From positions 2,740,001 to 2,804,000 of the forward strand of contig NZ_FO538765.1 of the NCBI RefSeq assembly GCF_000968135.1: 64,000 nucleotides of DNA, in the 5' to 3' direction. The translations under genes were made by a program, and so were the position numbers. Source of the DNA: Magnetospira sp. QH-2 (GTDB lineage: Bacteria > Pseudomonadota > Alphaproteobacteria > Rhodospirillales > Magnetospiraceae). Below the pieces are notes generated by a model. It saw nothing but the letters and a program-made list of their open reading frames with translations, had not been told where the DNA came from and made no database searches. Below are positions 7,283 through 15,183 of this stretch, in pieces. The stretch's first letter is position 1. Every line of letters starts with the position of its first letter.

Positions 7283-8064
7283 GCACCGTCAGCCTGAACA
7301 AGATCTGGAAGGAATATCCCGGCGCCGTGGTGTTGGAAAACATTGACCTGGCGTTCGCGCCGCGCTCCTTCGTTTCCCTGGTCGGGCCGTCAGGCTGCGG
7401 CAAGACCACCCTGTTGCGCATGATCCTGGGCCAGGAGGAACCGACCCGGGGCGAGATCCTGCTCGACGGCGAACCGCTGGTCGCCGAACCAGGGCCGGAC
7501 CGGGGCGTTGTATTCCAGCGCTATTCGGTCTTTCCCCATCTGACGGTGTTGCAGAATGTCATCCTGGGTCGCGAATTCGAGCAATCGGCTTTTCTCTCCC
7601 GGCTGTTTGGCGCCGCCAAGCGCCGCGCCGAAGACGAAGCCATGACCTTGCTCAAGGCCGTCGGCCTGGAAGCCGCCAAGGACAAATACCCCGCCGCCCT
7701 GTCCGGCGGCATGCAGCAGCGGCTGGCCATTGCTCAGGCCTTGATGAAAAAACCCAAGGTGCTGCTGCTGGACGAGCCTTTCGGTGCCCTGGACCCGGGC
7801 ACCCGCACGCAGATGCACGAGCTGATCCTCAATCTGTGGCAAGACACCCCCATGACCGTGTTCATGGTCACCCATGATATCCGCGAAGGCTTCCACCTGG
7901 GCACCCGGTTGATCGCCTTCGACAAAGTGCGCGAAGACCCGGACACGCCCAACGCCTATGGTGCCACGGTAACCTTCGACTTGGACCTGGACCGGGCGCG
8001 CCCCGACCAAATCGACCAATTGACCGACCAACTGCGTGAAAAAAAGGAAACGACCGATGCTTGA
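7279..8064 (+). CDS. ABC transporter ATP-binding protein (guanidine/urea carboxylase-associated)
   Basis: The 261-residue cytoplasmic ATPase has Walker A GPSGCGKTT (about 35-43), the Q-loop near FQRYSVFPH, signature LSGGMQQR, Walker B VLLLDEPFGALD and the H-loop VTHD. It belongs to the SsuB/TauB/NrtD class. The ATG at 7279 overlaps the permease stop and gives a normal family N-terminus. Its stop at 8062-8064 overlaps the ureohydrolase start at 8057, so all four genes of the unit are tightly coupled. The C-terminal 30 residues after the H-loop are charged and specific to this subfamily. Confidence 0.93.
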   Translation: MSTVSLNKIWKEYPGAVVLENIDLAFAPRSFVSLVGPSGCGKTTLLRMILGQEEPTRGEILLDGEPLVAEPGPDRGVVFQRYSVFPHLTVLQNVILGREFEQSAFLSRLFGAAKRRAEDEAMTLLKAVGLEAAKDKYPAALSGGMQQRLAIAQALMKKPKVLLLDEPFGALDPGTRTQMHELILNLWQDTPMTVFMVTHDIREGFHLGTRLIAFDKVREDPDTPNAYGATVTFDLDLDRARPDQIDQLTDQLREKKETTDA

Positions 8065-9259
8065 TTCCGTTCTCCACCTGTCCTCCCGCCGCCATGGGGT
8101 GACCCGCGATGAGCGCCGCTTCCACCATCCGGACTTCGACAAGATGCAAGCACGGGGCTGGAAGGCCGCCTTGGCCGAAGGGGAACTGCCCGAGGACGCC
8201 TGGAAGAACGAACAGGCTCATGCCTTGGAGAACGGCCTACAGGGCGCCGATTCCATCGAGGATCGGACCATCCCCACCTTCGCGCGGGGCGAACTGCCCC
8301 ACTTCGCCGGGATCAATACCTTCCTCAAGGCTCCCTATGCGGAGAACGTCCGCGAGGTCGGGCGCTATGACGCGGCGATCATGGGCGTGCCCTTCGATGG
8401 CGGCACCACCTATCGCCCCGGCACCCGCTTTGGCCCCCAGGGCATGCGCAAGATTTCCGCCCTCTACACCCCCTATAACTATGAAATGGGTGTCGATCTG
8501 CGTGAACAGATGACCCTGTGCGACGCCGGGGATGTCTTCACCATTCCGGCCAATATTGAAAAGACCTTCGATCAGATCTCCAAGGCCATGAGCCATGTGT
8601 TTTCGTCGGGGGCCATGCCCATCGTCCTGGGCGGCGACCATTCCATCGGCTATCCCACCGTACGTGGCATTGCCGAATGCACCACCAAGAAGATCGGTAT
8701 CATCCATTTCGACCGCCATGCGGACATTCAGGAAAAAGACCTGGACGAACGCATGCACACCACGCCCTGGTTCCATGCCACCAACATGGACAACGTCCCG
8801 GCCACCAATCTGGTGCAAATCGGTATCGGCGGCTGGCAGGTGCCGCGCGAGGCGGTCAAGCAGATCCGCGAGCGTGATACCAACGTGCTGACCATGCGCG
8901 ACGTGGAGGAACTGGGCCTGGACAAGACGGCCGAGATGGCCTTGGAATGGGCCTGGAAAGACGCCGATGCGGTCTATTTGAGCTTCGATATCGACTGTGT
9001 CGACTGCGGCTTCGTGCCCGGCACCGGCTGGCCGGAACCAGGCGGATTCCTACCCCGCGAGGCCTTGTCCTTGGTCGGCAAGGTGGCCGCCGAGGGATTG
9101 TGCGGCATGGAAGTGGTGGAAGTCTCCCCCCCCTATGACACCTCTGACATTACCTCGCTGTTCGGCGCTCGGGTCATTGTCGATGTGCTCGGCACCTTGG
9201 TGGCCCACGGCAAGATGGGCGCGCACAAGAACATCATCGACAAGCCGGTTACGCTCTAA
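8057..9259 (+). CDS. Ureohydrolase-family metalloenzyme, probable guanidine hydrolase (guanidinase)
   Basis: The 400-residue protein has the arginase/agmatinase fold with all six metal ligands visible: His195 in GGDHS, Asp219-x-His221-x-Asp223 in FDRHAD, and Asp311-x-Asp313 in FDIDCVD. It differs from ordinary agmatinases (about 310-320 residues) by an N-terminal extension of about 100 residues and by the segment DLDERMHTTPWFHATN after the metal loop. To my recollection these traits belong to the nickel-dependent guanidinase (GdmH) clade that splits guanidine into urea and ammonia. The guanidine-I riboswitch and the coupled transporter support that reading. ATG 8057 overlaps the ATPase stop. 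An automated 'agmatinase' label would probably be wrong. Confidence 0.82.
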   Translation: MLDSVLHLSSRRHGVTRDERRFHHPDFDKMQARGWKAALAEGELPEDAWKNEQAHALENGLQGADSIEDRTIPTFARGELPHFAGINTFLKAPYAENVREVGRYDAAIMGVPFDGGTTYRPGTRFGPQGMRKISALYTPYNYEMGVDLREQMTLCDAGDVFTIPANIEKTFDQISKAMSHVFSSGAMPIVLGGDHSIGYPTVRGIAECTTKKIGIIHFDRHADIQEKDLDERMHTTPWFHATNMDNVPATNLVQIGIGGWQVPREAVKQIRERDTNVLTMRDVEELGLDKTAEMALEWAWKDADAVYLSFDIDCVDCGFVPGTGWPEPGGFLPREALSLVGKVAAEGLCGMEVVEVSPPYDTSDITSLFGARVIVDVLGTLVAHGKMGAHKNIIDKPVTL

Positions 9260-9269
9260 GGAGGCTCCC

Positions 9270-9632
9270 ATGGATCACGACGAATACCATTTGGTCGAGC
9301 GGGCTTTTATCGACGGCTTCCGGGGTGCACCGGACAAACAGGCATTCCTCAAGCTGTCGCGGATTCCGCTGGAAGTCGAGGGCGAAGGATTGAAGCTGGT
9401 GGAAGTGCGGATCGAGGATACCCACACCGTCGGCACCGCTTCGCCCGGGTTCGGGGCGCCGGAGCTGGTCTATCACCCTCTGCCGGCCGAGATGGTGGTC
9501 ACCAGCACAGGGTTATCTTTTGTCTATGTGTCCATGAAGGAACGCCGGGAAATGTCTTTGGCCGATCTGCTGGCATTGCGTGGCGAAAGTATCGACCAAG
9601 GGACGGACCATCACCCCCATCATGCCCATTGA
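9270..9632 (+). CDS. Unrecognised 120-residue protein with His-rich tail, guanidine operon
   Basis: I do not recognise the family. It begins at ATG 9270 with a strong AAGGAGG site, 10 bases after the ureohydrolase stop, so it is almost certainly co-transcribed. The protein is soluble, acidic and without signal peptide or membrane segment. It has a predicted alpha/beta N-terminal part and ends in DHHPHHAH, a metal-binding type tail with five histidines in the last eight residues. Nickel enzymes often need chaperones with such tails, so a metal-delivery role for the putative guanidinase is a reasonable guess. No HypA/HypB homologue is nearby. Confidence 0.75.
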   Translation: MDHDEYHLVERAFIDGFRGAPDKQAFLKLSRIPLEVEGEGLKLVEVRIEDTHTVGTASPGFGAPELVYHPLPAEMVVTSTGLSFVYVSMKERREMSLADLLALRGESIDQGTDHHPHHAH

Positions 9633-9645
9633 CCAGGCCCATTGA

Positions 9646-10848
9646 TCAGGCCCTGAGGCGCCTGTCCTCTTCCGGGATCTCGCCGCCCAGTTCGACCCGG
9701 TTGCGGCCCTGGTCCTTGGCGGCATAGAGGGCCTGGTCGGCCTGATGGACCAGGCTATCCACCGATTCCATGCCGCGTGCGGTGCCGACGCCAAAGCTGG
9801 CGGTTTTGTGGCCCACGCCCTTGAATTCGTGGTCTTCGATGGCTGTGCGCAGCTTCTCCGCCGTGGCTGCCGCCCCGGCCAGGGTCGTTCCGGGACAAAC
9901 AATCAAAAACTCCTCGCCGCCCCAGCGCCCGACAATATCCACGTCGCGGCAGCTGTCTTGGAGGATGCCCGCCAGATCCTTGAGCACCCGATCACCGACC
10001 AAATGGCCAAAGGTATCATTGACCGCTTTGAAGTGGTCCATATCTGCTAGAATCACCGACAGGCATTCTCCGTAGCGTTTGCATCGATTGATCTCGTTTT
10101 GCAGCACATCATCCATATGCCGACGGTTCGCCAGGCTGGTCAGCACGTCGGTGGTGGACATTTGCTCCAGTTGCTGTTGGTGCTGGCGGATCTCACGCAT
10201 GATCTGCACTTCCCGGCGCAGGATCCACAGGCCGATCAACAGAGCCAGGATCCCCGCCCCCAGGCTGAGTACCAAAAGCCGTTGCTGCGAGGCGCCAATT
10301 TCATTTTGCAGGGAAATCCCCTCTGCCTTGGCGGTGCGCTCAATCACTGCCACGAAGCTGTTCAGCTTGTCGATCACCACCGTCTGACCGGCCGTGGCGT
10401 CCTTGATTTCCTGGCGCATTTCTGCCGGAGGCACGCCATCGACAATGCGGGCCATGGCCGCTTCCACCAGCGGATGGGCGAGGCGGATTGTTTCTTCCGC
10501 ATGAGCCAGGGCATGGCGCTCCTCGTCGGTCATGCCCCATTTGTCGAGCACGGCGCGGGCAGCCAGGAATTTCGTGGCGATACCCTTGAACAGCTGGTAC
10601 TGCTCATCGCGATCGAAAAAATCATCCAGGGTGCTGGTAAAGGTCAGCCGATAGGAGCGTTCCAACACGGCTTCGCGCATGGAAAAGGCGGCCAACACCT
10701 TCTCGCGATAGGCCGTTCCTCGCTCCCATTCCTTGTGCACCGTGGCATTTTGGCCCAACGCAATCAGCACCACCCCGACCATGCAAAGCAGCACAACGGA
10801 GAAGGCGGCAACAAGAATGATGTTGCGTCGGTGGAGCGGCTGTTCCAT
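9646..10848 (-). CDS. Membrane-anchored diguanylate cyclase (GGDEF domain)
   Basis: The 400-residue protein has a transmembrane helix at about 9-31, a periplasmic four-helix-type sensor region of about 150 residues, and a second helix near residue 195. A short coiled coil and a C-terminal GGDEF domain follow. The active-site loop is GGEEF, catalytically competent, and an RxxD inhibitory site (RDVD) stands five residues before it. It should make cyclic di-GMP from GTP in response to a periplasmic signal. The frame is open from a TTG at 10869, but the ATG at 10848 begins just before the first helix. It is convergent with the guanidine operon and divergent from znuA. Confidence 0.93.
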   Translation of the reverse strand: MEQPLHRRNIILVAAFSVVLLCMVGVVLIALGQNATVHKEWERGTAYREKVLAAFSMREAVLERSYRLTFTSTLDDFFDRDEQYQLFKGIATKFLAARAVLDKWGMTDEERHALAHAEETIRLAHPLVEAAMARIVDGVPPAEMRQEIKDATAGQTVVIDKLNSFVAVIERTAKAEGISLQNEIGASQQRLLVLSLGAGILALLIGLWILRREVQIMREIRQHQQQLEQMSTTDVLTSLANRRHMDDVLQNEINRCKRYGECLSVILADMDHFKAVNDTFGHLVGDRVLKDLAGILQDSCRDVDIVGRWGGEEFLIVCPGTTLAGAAATAEKLRTAIEDHEFKGVGHKTASFGVGTARGMESVDSLVHQADQALYAAKDQGRNRVELGGEIPEEDRRLRA

Positions 10849-10939
10849 GAAATTTTTATCACACCTCAATTATTGAGCCGAATATGATGCCTGATAGAAC
10901 GAATTTCAATTATACTTTCGAGAATACTCCATAGAGGTA

Positions 10940-10963
10940 AAGTAATTTTATCTCTTGTTACTT
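10940..10963. repeat. Inverted repeat before znuA, possible operator
   Basis: AAGTAA (10940-10945) and TTACTT (10958-10963) are inverted with a 12-base AT-rich spacer, 24 bases before the znuA ATG. It could be a regulator site, for example for Zur, but it does not match an alphaproteobacterial Zur box well. The remaining GGDEF-znuA intergenic DNA is AT-rich and presumably carries both divergent promoters. Confidence 0.25.
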
Positions 10964-10987
10964 GCCCTAACCTGAGACTGACGCGCC

Positions 10988-11959
10988 ATGAAATATCTCT
11001 CCCGATTGATGACCTGCCTGGTCACCCTCCTGATCGCATCCCCCGGCCAAGGCGCGGAGGCGCCGAAGGTGGTGGCATCCATCAAACCGATCCATTCCCT
11101 GGTCTCCGCGGTCATGGCGGGCGTGGCTGAACCGGGTTTGTTGATTGACGGCGAAGCCTCGCCCCATGGTACCAGTCTTCGCCCTTCCCAGGCCCGGGCC
11201 CTGCGCCATGCAGACCTTATCTTTTGGGTCGGACCGGACTTGGAGCAGGTATTGGAAAAGCCCATCGCCGCGCTGAGCGATGAAGCGCGCGTATTTGCCC
11301 TTGAGGAGACTCCGGGCCTGACGCTTTTCGGCTTTCGGGGAGCAAAAGAGGACCATGAAGAGGCGGCGCACGAAGAGCATGGCCACGACGAACATGGGCA
11401 TGATGACCACGGCCATGGGGAAACGGATTTGCACATCTGGCTCGATCCGATGAATGCTCAGGCCTTGGCCCATCATGTGGCGGACATCCTCTCGGCAGCG
11501 GACCCCGCTCATGGAGCAACATACAAATCCAATGCCGCCCGCCTCGCCAAGCAGCTCGAAGCATTGGGCGCGGAATTGGCAGCGACCCTCAAGCCGATCC
11601 AGGCCCGCCCGTTCATGGTCTTCCACGACGCTTATCGCTATTTCGAGGAACGGTACGGATTGCAAATGGTGGGATCCATGACCATCAGCCCCCATTCCCC
11701 GCCCGGTGCCCGCCATGTGATGGAGGTTCGCGACAAGCTCAAGGCATTGGGCAACACCTGTCTGTTCAGCGAACCTCAATTCGAGCCGCGTCTTGTCCAT
11801 CGGATCATAAAAGGGACGAAAGCGCTAACCGGCGCGCTGGATCCGCTGGGCGCCGACATCGAGGCCGGGCCCGATCACTATTTCAAGCTGCTGCGGGGCC
11901 TGGCCGACTCTTTCCGACGCTGCCTGGACCGGGCGGCGGATGGAAGCGCCCTCCGGTAA
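10988..11959 (+). CDS. znuA: ZnuA-type zinc ABC transporter substrate-binding protein
   Basis: The 323-residue periplasmic protein has a signal peptide (MKYLSRLMTCLVTLLIASPG, cleavage near QGA) and a cluster A-I fold. The expected zinc ligands are visible: His60 in SPHGTS, His149 in DLHIWLD and His213 in VFHDAY. Between them lies a His/Asp/Glu-rich loop (about 122-144) typical of ZnuA. Neither znuB nor znuC is adjacent, so the permease and ATPase must be encoded elsewhere. Its last 77 bases overlap the 3' end of the convergent anmK gene. Confidence 0.92.
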   Translation: MKYLSRLMTCLVTLLIASPGQGAEAPKVVASIKPIHSLVSAVMAGVAEPGLLIDGEASPHGTSLRPSQARALRHADLIFWVGPDLEQVLEKPIAALSDEARVFALEETPGLTLFGFRGAKEDHEEAAHEEHGHDEHGHDDHGHGETDLHIWLDPMNAQALAHHVADILSAADPAHGATYKSNAARLAKQLEALGAELAATLKPIQARPFMVFHDAYRYFEERYGLQMVGSMTISPHSPPGARHVMEVRDKLKALGNTCLFSEPQFEPRLVHRIIKGTKALTGALDPLGADIEAGPDHYFKLLRGLADSFRRCLDRAADGSALR

Positions 11960-13022
11960 GGGGGCGCGGGCAACCCGTGGTACCGGGATAGGTGATCGGC
12001 AGGCCACGCTTGCAACGCACGGCCATGAAGGCGAAGGCCTGGGCCTCGATGGCATCTCCGTCCCAGCCGACCTTTTCCACCGGCTCCACCGGCACGTCCA
12101 GGGCTCGGCGCAAGGCATCCATCAAAACCGGGTTGTGACGCCCGCCACCACAGACCAGCCAGCGCTTGGGCGGCTTGGGCAGATGGCGCCGGGAACGGGC
12201 CACCGACTCGGCGGTAAAGGCGGTCAAGGTGGCCGCGCCGTTCTCGGGCGACAATTGTGCCGTGGGAGCCGCGTCAAAGGCCTCCCGGTCCAAGGACTTG
12301 GGTCCCGAGGCATCGAAATAGGGATGGGCCAAGAGGACCGATAGGATCTCGGCATCCACCGATCCGCGCCGCGCCATGTCGCCATTGGTGTCTTGGGCGA
12401 CACCTGTATGGCGCAAAACCCAATCATCCAGCAAGGCATTGCCGGGTCCGGTATCGAAAGCCACCAGGTCGCCTTCGTCCGGGCCGATCCAGGTGACGTT
12501 GGCCACGCCGCCCACATTGAGCACGGCGAGCGGTTTATCCTGTTTATGGGCCAACGCCCGGTGATAGACCGGCACCAGCGGCGCGCCCTCCCCTCCGGCA
12601 ATCACATCTTGAGTGCGGAACCCGGCCACGGTCTCGATGCCCAGCGCATCGGCCAGCAATTCGCCATAGCCGATCTGCCAGGTAAACTTGTTCTCGGGCT
12701 TGTGGGTGATGGTATGGCCATGAAAGCCGATCAGGTCGATATCCAAGGGGGACCGGCAATGATCGGTCAAAAAGGTCTTGATGGCCTCCACATGGCGCAG
12801 GGACAATTCGCGCCCGGTGGCTTCGATGGCTCCGTCACGATCCTTGGTCCGCCCCAGCAGACCGCGCAGCTTGTCCCGGAACCCGGAATCATAGGCATAG
12901 GTGGCGCTGGGGCCCATCAATTCCACCCGTTCGCCATCGGTGCGCAGCAGGGCGATATCGATGCCATCCATCGACGTGCCGCTCATCATGCCGAGTACCG
13001 TATAGGTCCTTGCTTCCGTCAT
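11883..13022 (-). CDS. anmK: Anhydro-N-acetylmuramic acid kinase
   Basis: The 379-residue protein has the AnmK signatures GMMSGTSMDGID near the start, GFHGHTITH, the catalytic region AFDTGPGNALLDDW and CGGGRHNPVLMDAL. It phosphorylates and hydrolyses 1,6-anhydro-MurNAc to MurNAc-6-phosphate in peptidoglycan recycling. I chose ATG 13022 over the open frame from 13058 because homologues start just before the GTSMDG motif. The usual C-terminal PGTTGCPRPLTGG is followed by about 20 Pro/Gly-rich residues that run into the convergent znuA gene. Divergent tyrS begins 60 bases away. Confidence 0.94.
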   Translation of the reverse strand: MTEARTYTVLGMMSGTSMDGIDIALLRTDGERVELMGPSATYAYDSGFRDKLRGLLGRTKDRDGAIEATGRELSLRHVEAIKTFLTDHCRSPLDIDLIGFHGHTITHKPENKFTWQIGYGELLADALGIETVAGFRTQDVIAGGEGAPLVPVYHRALAHKQDKPLAVLNVGGVANVTWIGPDEGDLVAFDTGPGNALLDDWVLRHTGVAQDTNGDMARRGSVDAEILSVLLAHPYFDASGPKSLDREAFDAAPTAQLSPENGAATLTAFTAESVARSRRHLPKPPKRWLVCGGGRHNPVLMDALRRALDVPVEPVEKVGWDGDAIEAQAFAFMAVRCKRGLPITYPGTTGCPRPLTGGRFHPPPGPGSVGKSRPGPAAA

Positions 13023-13081
13023 GCCTAGGAGTGTGGTAGGGATGCGGCCTTCCGACAAGCAAATTCCTCAGGATTCACACC

Positions 13082-14332
13082 ATGAGCGCCCTTTCTTCCG
13101 ATTTTCTGCGTATTCTCACCGAACGCGGCTTCATTCATCAATGCACCGATACAGAAGCGCTCGACGCCCGGCTGAACGAAGGGTTGCTCACCGCCTATAT
13201 CGGATTCGACTGCACGGCCTCGAGCCTGCATGTGGGATCGCTGTTGCCGATCATGATGCTGCGCTGGCTGCAAAAGACCGGTCACAAGCCCATTGTGCTC
13301 ATGGGCGGCGGCACCACCAAGGTGGGTGATCCGTCCGGCAAGGACGAATCCCGTCAGTTGCTCACCGCTGAGAAAATCGGCGAGAACATGGCCGGGATCA
13401 AAAGGGTGTTCGAGAAATACCTGAGCTTTGGCGACGCCCGGGGCGATGCCATGATGGTCAACAACGCCGATTGGCTGGATGCGTTGAACTACATCGATTT
13501 CCTGCGCGACTACGGCCCGCACTTCACCATCAATCGCATGATGACCTTTGATTCGGTGAAGCTGCGCCTCGAACGGGAACAGCCGCTAACCTTCCTGGAA
13601 TTCAATTACATGATCCTCCAGGCCTATGACTTCGCCGAACTGGGCCAGCGCCACAACTGCGTCCTCCAGATGGGCGGTTCCGATCAGTGGGGCAACATCA
13701 TCAATGGCGTGGAATTGGGACGAAGAGTCAATAACCAACAGCTGTTCGGCCTGACCGCCCCCTTGCTGACCACCGCATCCGGCGCCAAAATGGGCAAGAG
13801 TGCCGCCGGGGCCATCTGGCTCAACGATGATATGCTGGGCAACTTCGATTTCTGGCAGTACTGGCGTAACACCGAGGATGCCGATGTGGGCCGCTTCCTG
13901 CGCCTGTTCACCGAGCTGCCCATGGACGAAATCACTCGCCTGGAAACCCTACAAGGCGCCGAACTGAACGAGGCCAAGAAGATCCTGGCCAACGAAGTGA
14001 CCGCCTTGGCACGGGGCAAGGGCGCCGCCGAGGCCGCCGCCGAGACGGCCCGCAAAACCTTCGAGCAAGGGGTGCTGGCCGACGACCTGCCCTCCATCGA
14101 CGTTCCCTTGGCGGAACTCGAAGAAGGCATTGCCGCCTTTGCACTGATGACCCGCGCCGGTCTGACCCAATCCAATGGCGAGGCCCGGCGCCTGATCAAG
14201 GGCGGTGGCGCCAGACTTAACGACCAAGCGATCAAAAACGAGACTCAGGACGTCACCCATGCGGACCTGGGCGACGGCGTACTCAAGCTATCGGCGGGCA
14301 AGAAGCGGCATGCATTGGTGCGGGGGGTATAG
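13082..14332 (+). CDS. tyrS: Tyrosyl-tRNA synthetase
   Basis: The 416-residue class I synthetase has the HIGH-like motif HVGS at residues 50-53 and the KMSKS-like motif KMGKS near 236-240. It ends in an S4 RNA-binding domain (about 350-410). It charges tRNA-Tyr in the cytoplasm. Length and motifs match the bacterial TyrS group 1. A 17-base palindrome (14332-14348) overlaps its stop codon but has no U-run. Confidence 0.97.
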   Translation: MSALSSDFLRILTERGFIHQCTDTEALDARLNEGLLTAYIGFDCTASSLHVGSLLPIMMLRWLQKTGHKPIVLMGGGTTKVGDPSGKDESRQLLTAEKIGENMAGIKRVFEKYLSFGDARGDAMMVNNADWLDALNYIDFLRDYGPHFTINRMMTFDSVKLRLEREQPLTFLEFNYMILQAYDFAELGQRHNCVLQMGGSDQWGNIINGVELGRRVNNQQLFGLTAPLLTTASGAKMGKSAAGAIWLNDDMLGNFDFWQYWRNTEDADVGRFLRLFTELPMDEITRLETLQGAELNEAKKILANEVTALARGKGAAEAAAETARKTFEQGVLADDLPSIDVPLAELEEGIAAFALMTRAGLTQSNGEARRLIKGGGARLNDQAIKNETQDVTHADLGDGVLKLSAGKKRHALVRGV

Positions 14333-14454
14333 CCAATCATTGATTGGCGCAGCTGCGGCGACTTCTACTTCTCGACAATAGGGATTGTCCGTCGCGCGCC
14401 TTGCCGACAAGCGTCTACAAACCGGCCTCAAACATACCGATTTTCTTTAGCCCG

Positions 14455-15183
14455 CTATCGCCCGCCCGCCACGTCCAGCAGGGTTCCGGTGACATAGGAA
14501 GAGCCATCGTCGAGCAGCCAGACGATGGCTTCGGCGACCTCTTCGGCTGTGCCGGGGCGGCCCAGAGGCATGGCGGCGGCGAGGTCCCGTGCGCGCTCCG
14601 CCCAACCGCTGTCGGCATGGATCTCCGTCTCGATGAGGCCGGGCCGGACGGCATTGACGCGAATGCGGCGCGGCGCCAATTCCTTGGCCAGCCCCACGGT
14701 CAGGCTGTCCATGGCCCCTTTCGATCCGGCGTAATCGACGAATTCGTTGGGCGAGCCGAGCTTGGCCGCGATGGACGATAGATTGACGATGGCTCCGCCG
14801 TCGGCCAGCCTTCTTGCCGCCTCGCGGGCACAAAGGTAGGCACCGAGAATATTGACCTCGAACATATGCCGCAGGCGGGCGACGCTCATCTCCGCCAAGG
14901 GCATCAATGGCGCCACGATTCCGGCATTGTTGACCAGGCCGGAGATCGGCCCGAAGGCGTTCTCCATGGCGTCGAACAGGGCCAGCACGTCTTGTTCATC
15001 GGAGACATCGCCTTTGAGCAGGACCGCCTGCCCGCCAGCCTCTTTTACCAGCGAGGCGGTTGCCGTGGCCGCTGATTCGTTGTCCCGGTAGTTGATCCCC
15101 ACATGCCACCCCCGGGCACCGCAAAGGATCGCCGAGGCGCGACCGATGCCTCGACTGCCGCCGGTGATGAGGATGTTCCGAGT
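14455..15183 (-). CDS. SDR family NAD(P)-dependent oxidoreductase (FabG-like)
   Basis: This classical short-chain dehydrogenase (about 243 residues) has the cofactor motif TGGSRGIG (8-15), NNAG (86-89), catalytic Ser138 and Tyr152-x-x-x-Lys156, and the PG motif near 180. The reading frame begins with GTG whose first base is at 15186, overlapping the stop of the upstream metallo-beta-lactamase/hemerythrin gene as GTGA; the listed end is the last base before that overlap region. It is the last gene of the livHMGF operon. The substrate is unknown; FabG-like SDRs reduce many 3-oxo compounds, so no pathway is assigned. Confidence 0.9.
   Translation of the reverse strand, partial: TRNILITGGSRGIGRASAILCGARGWHVGINYRDNESAATATASLVKEAGGQAVLLKGDVSDEQDVLALFDAMENAFGPISGLVNNAGIVAPLMPLAEMSVARLRHMFEVNILGAYLCAREAARRLADGGAIVNLSSIAAKLGSPNEFVDYAGSKGAMDSLTVGLAKELAPRRIRVNAVRPGLIETEIHADSGWAERARDLAAAMPLGRPGTAEEVAEAIVWLLDDGSSYVTGTLLDVAGGR

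Noticed and set aside
8237-8818. Minus-strand frame inside the ureohydrolase gene
   Set aside because: The plus frame has the metal ligands, ribosome site and operon overlap; the minus frame has none.
10870-10987. Zur box upstream of znuA
   Set aside because: The AT-rich region contains only a loose AAGTAA/TTACTT repeat that does not fit the known alphaproteobacterial motif well.
12044-12100. Frameshift at the end of anmK
   Set aside because: The frame is continuous through the conserved PGTTG..PLTGG end; the extra tail is a simple read-through to a later stop.
14332-14348. Palindrome GCCAATCATTGATTGGC at the tyrS stop as a terminator
   Set aside because: The loop would be only one to three bases and no U-run follows; more likely chance or a protein site.
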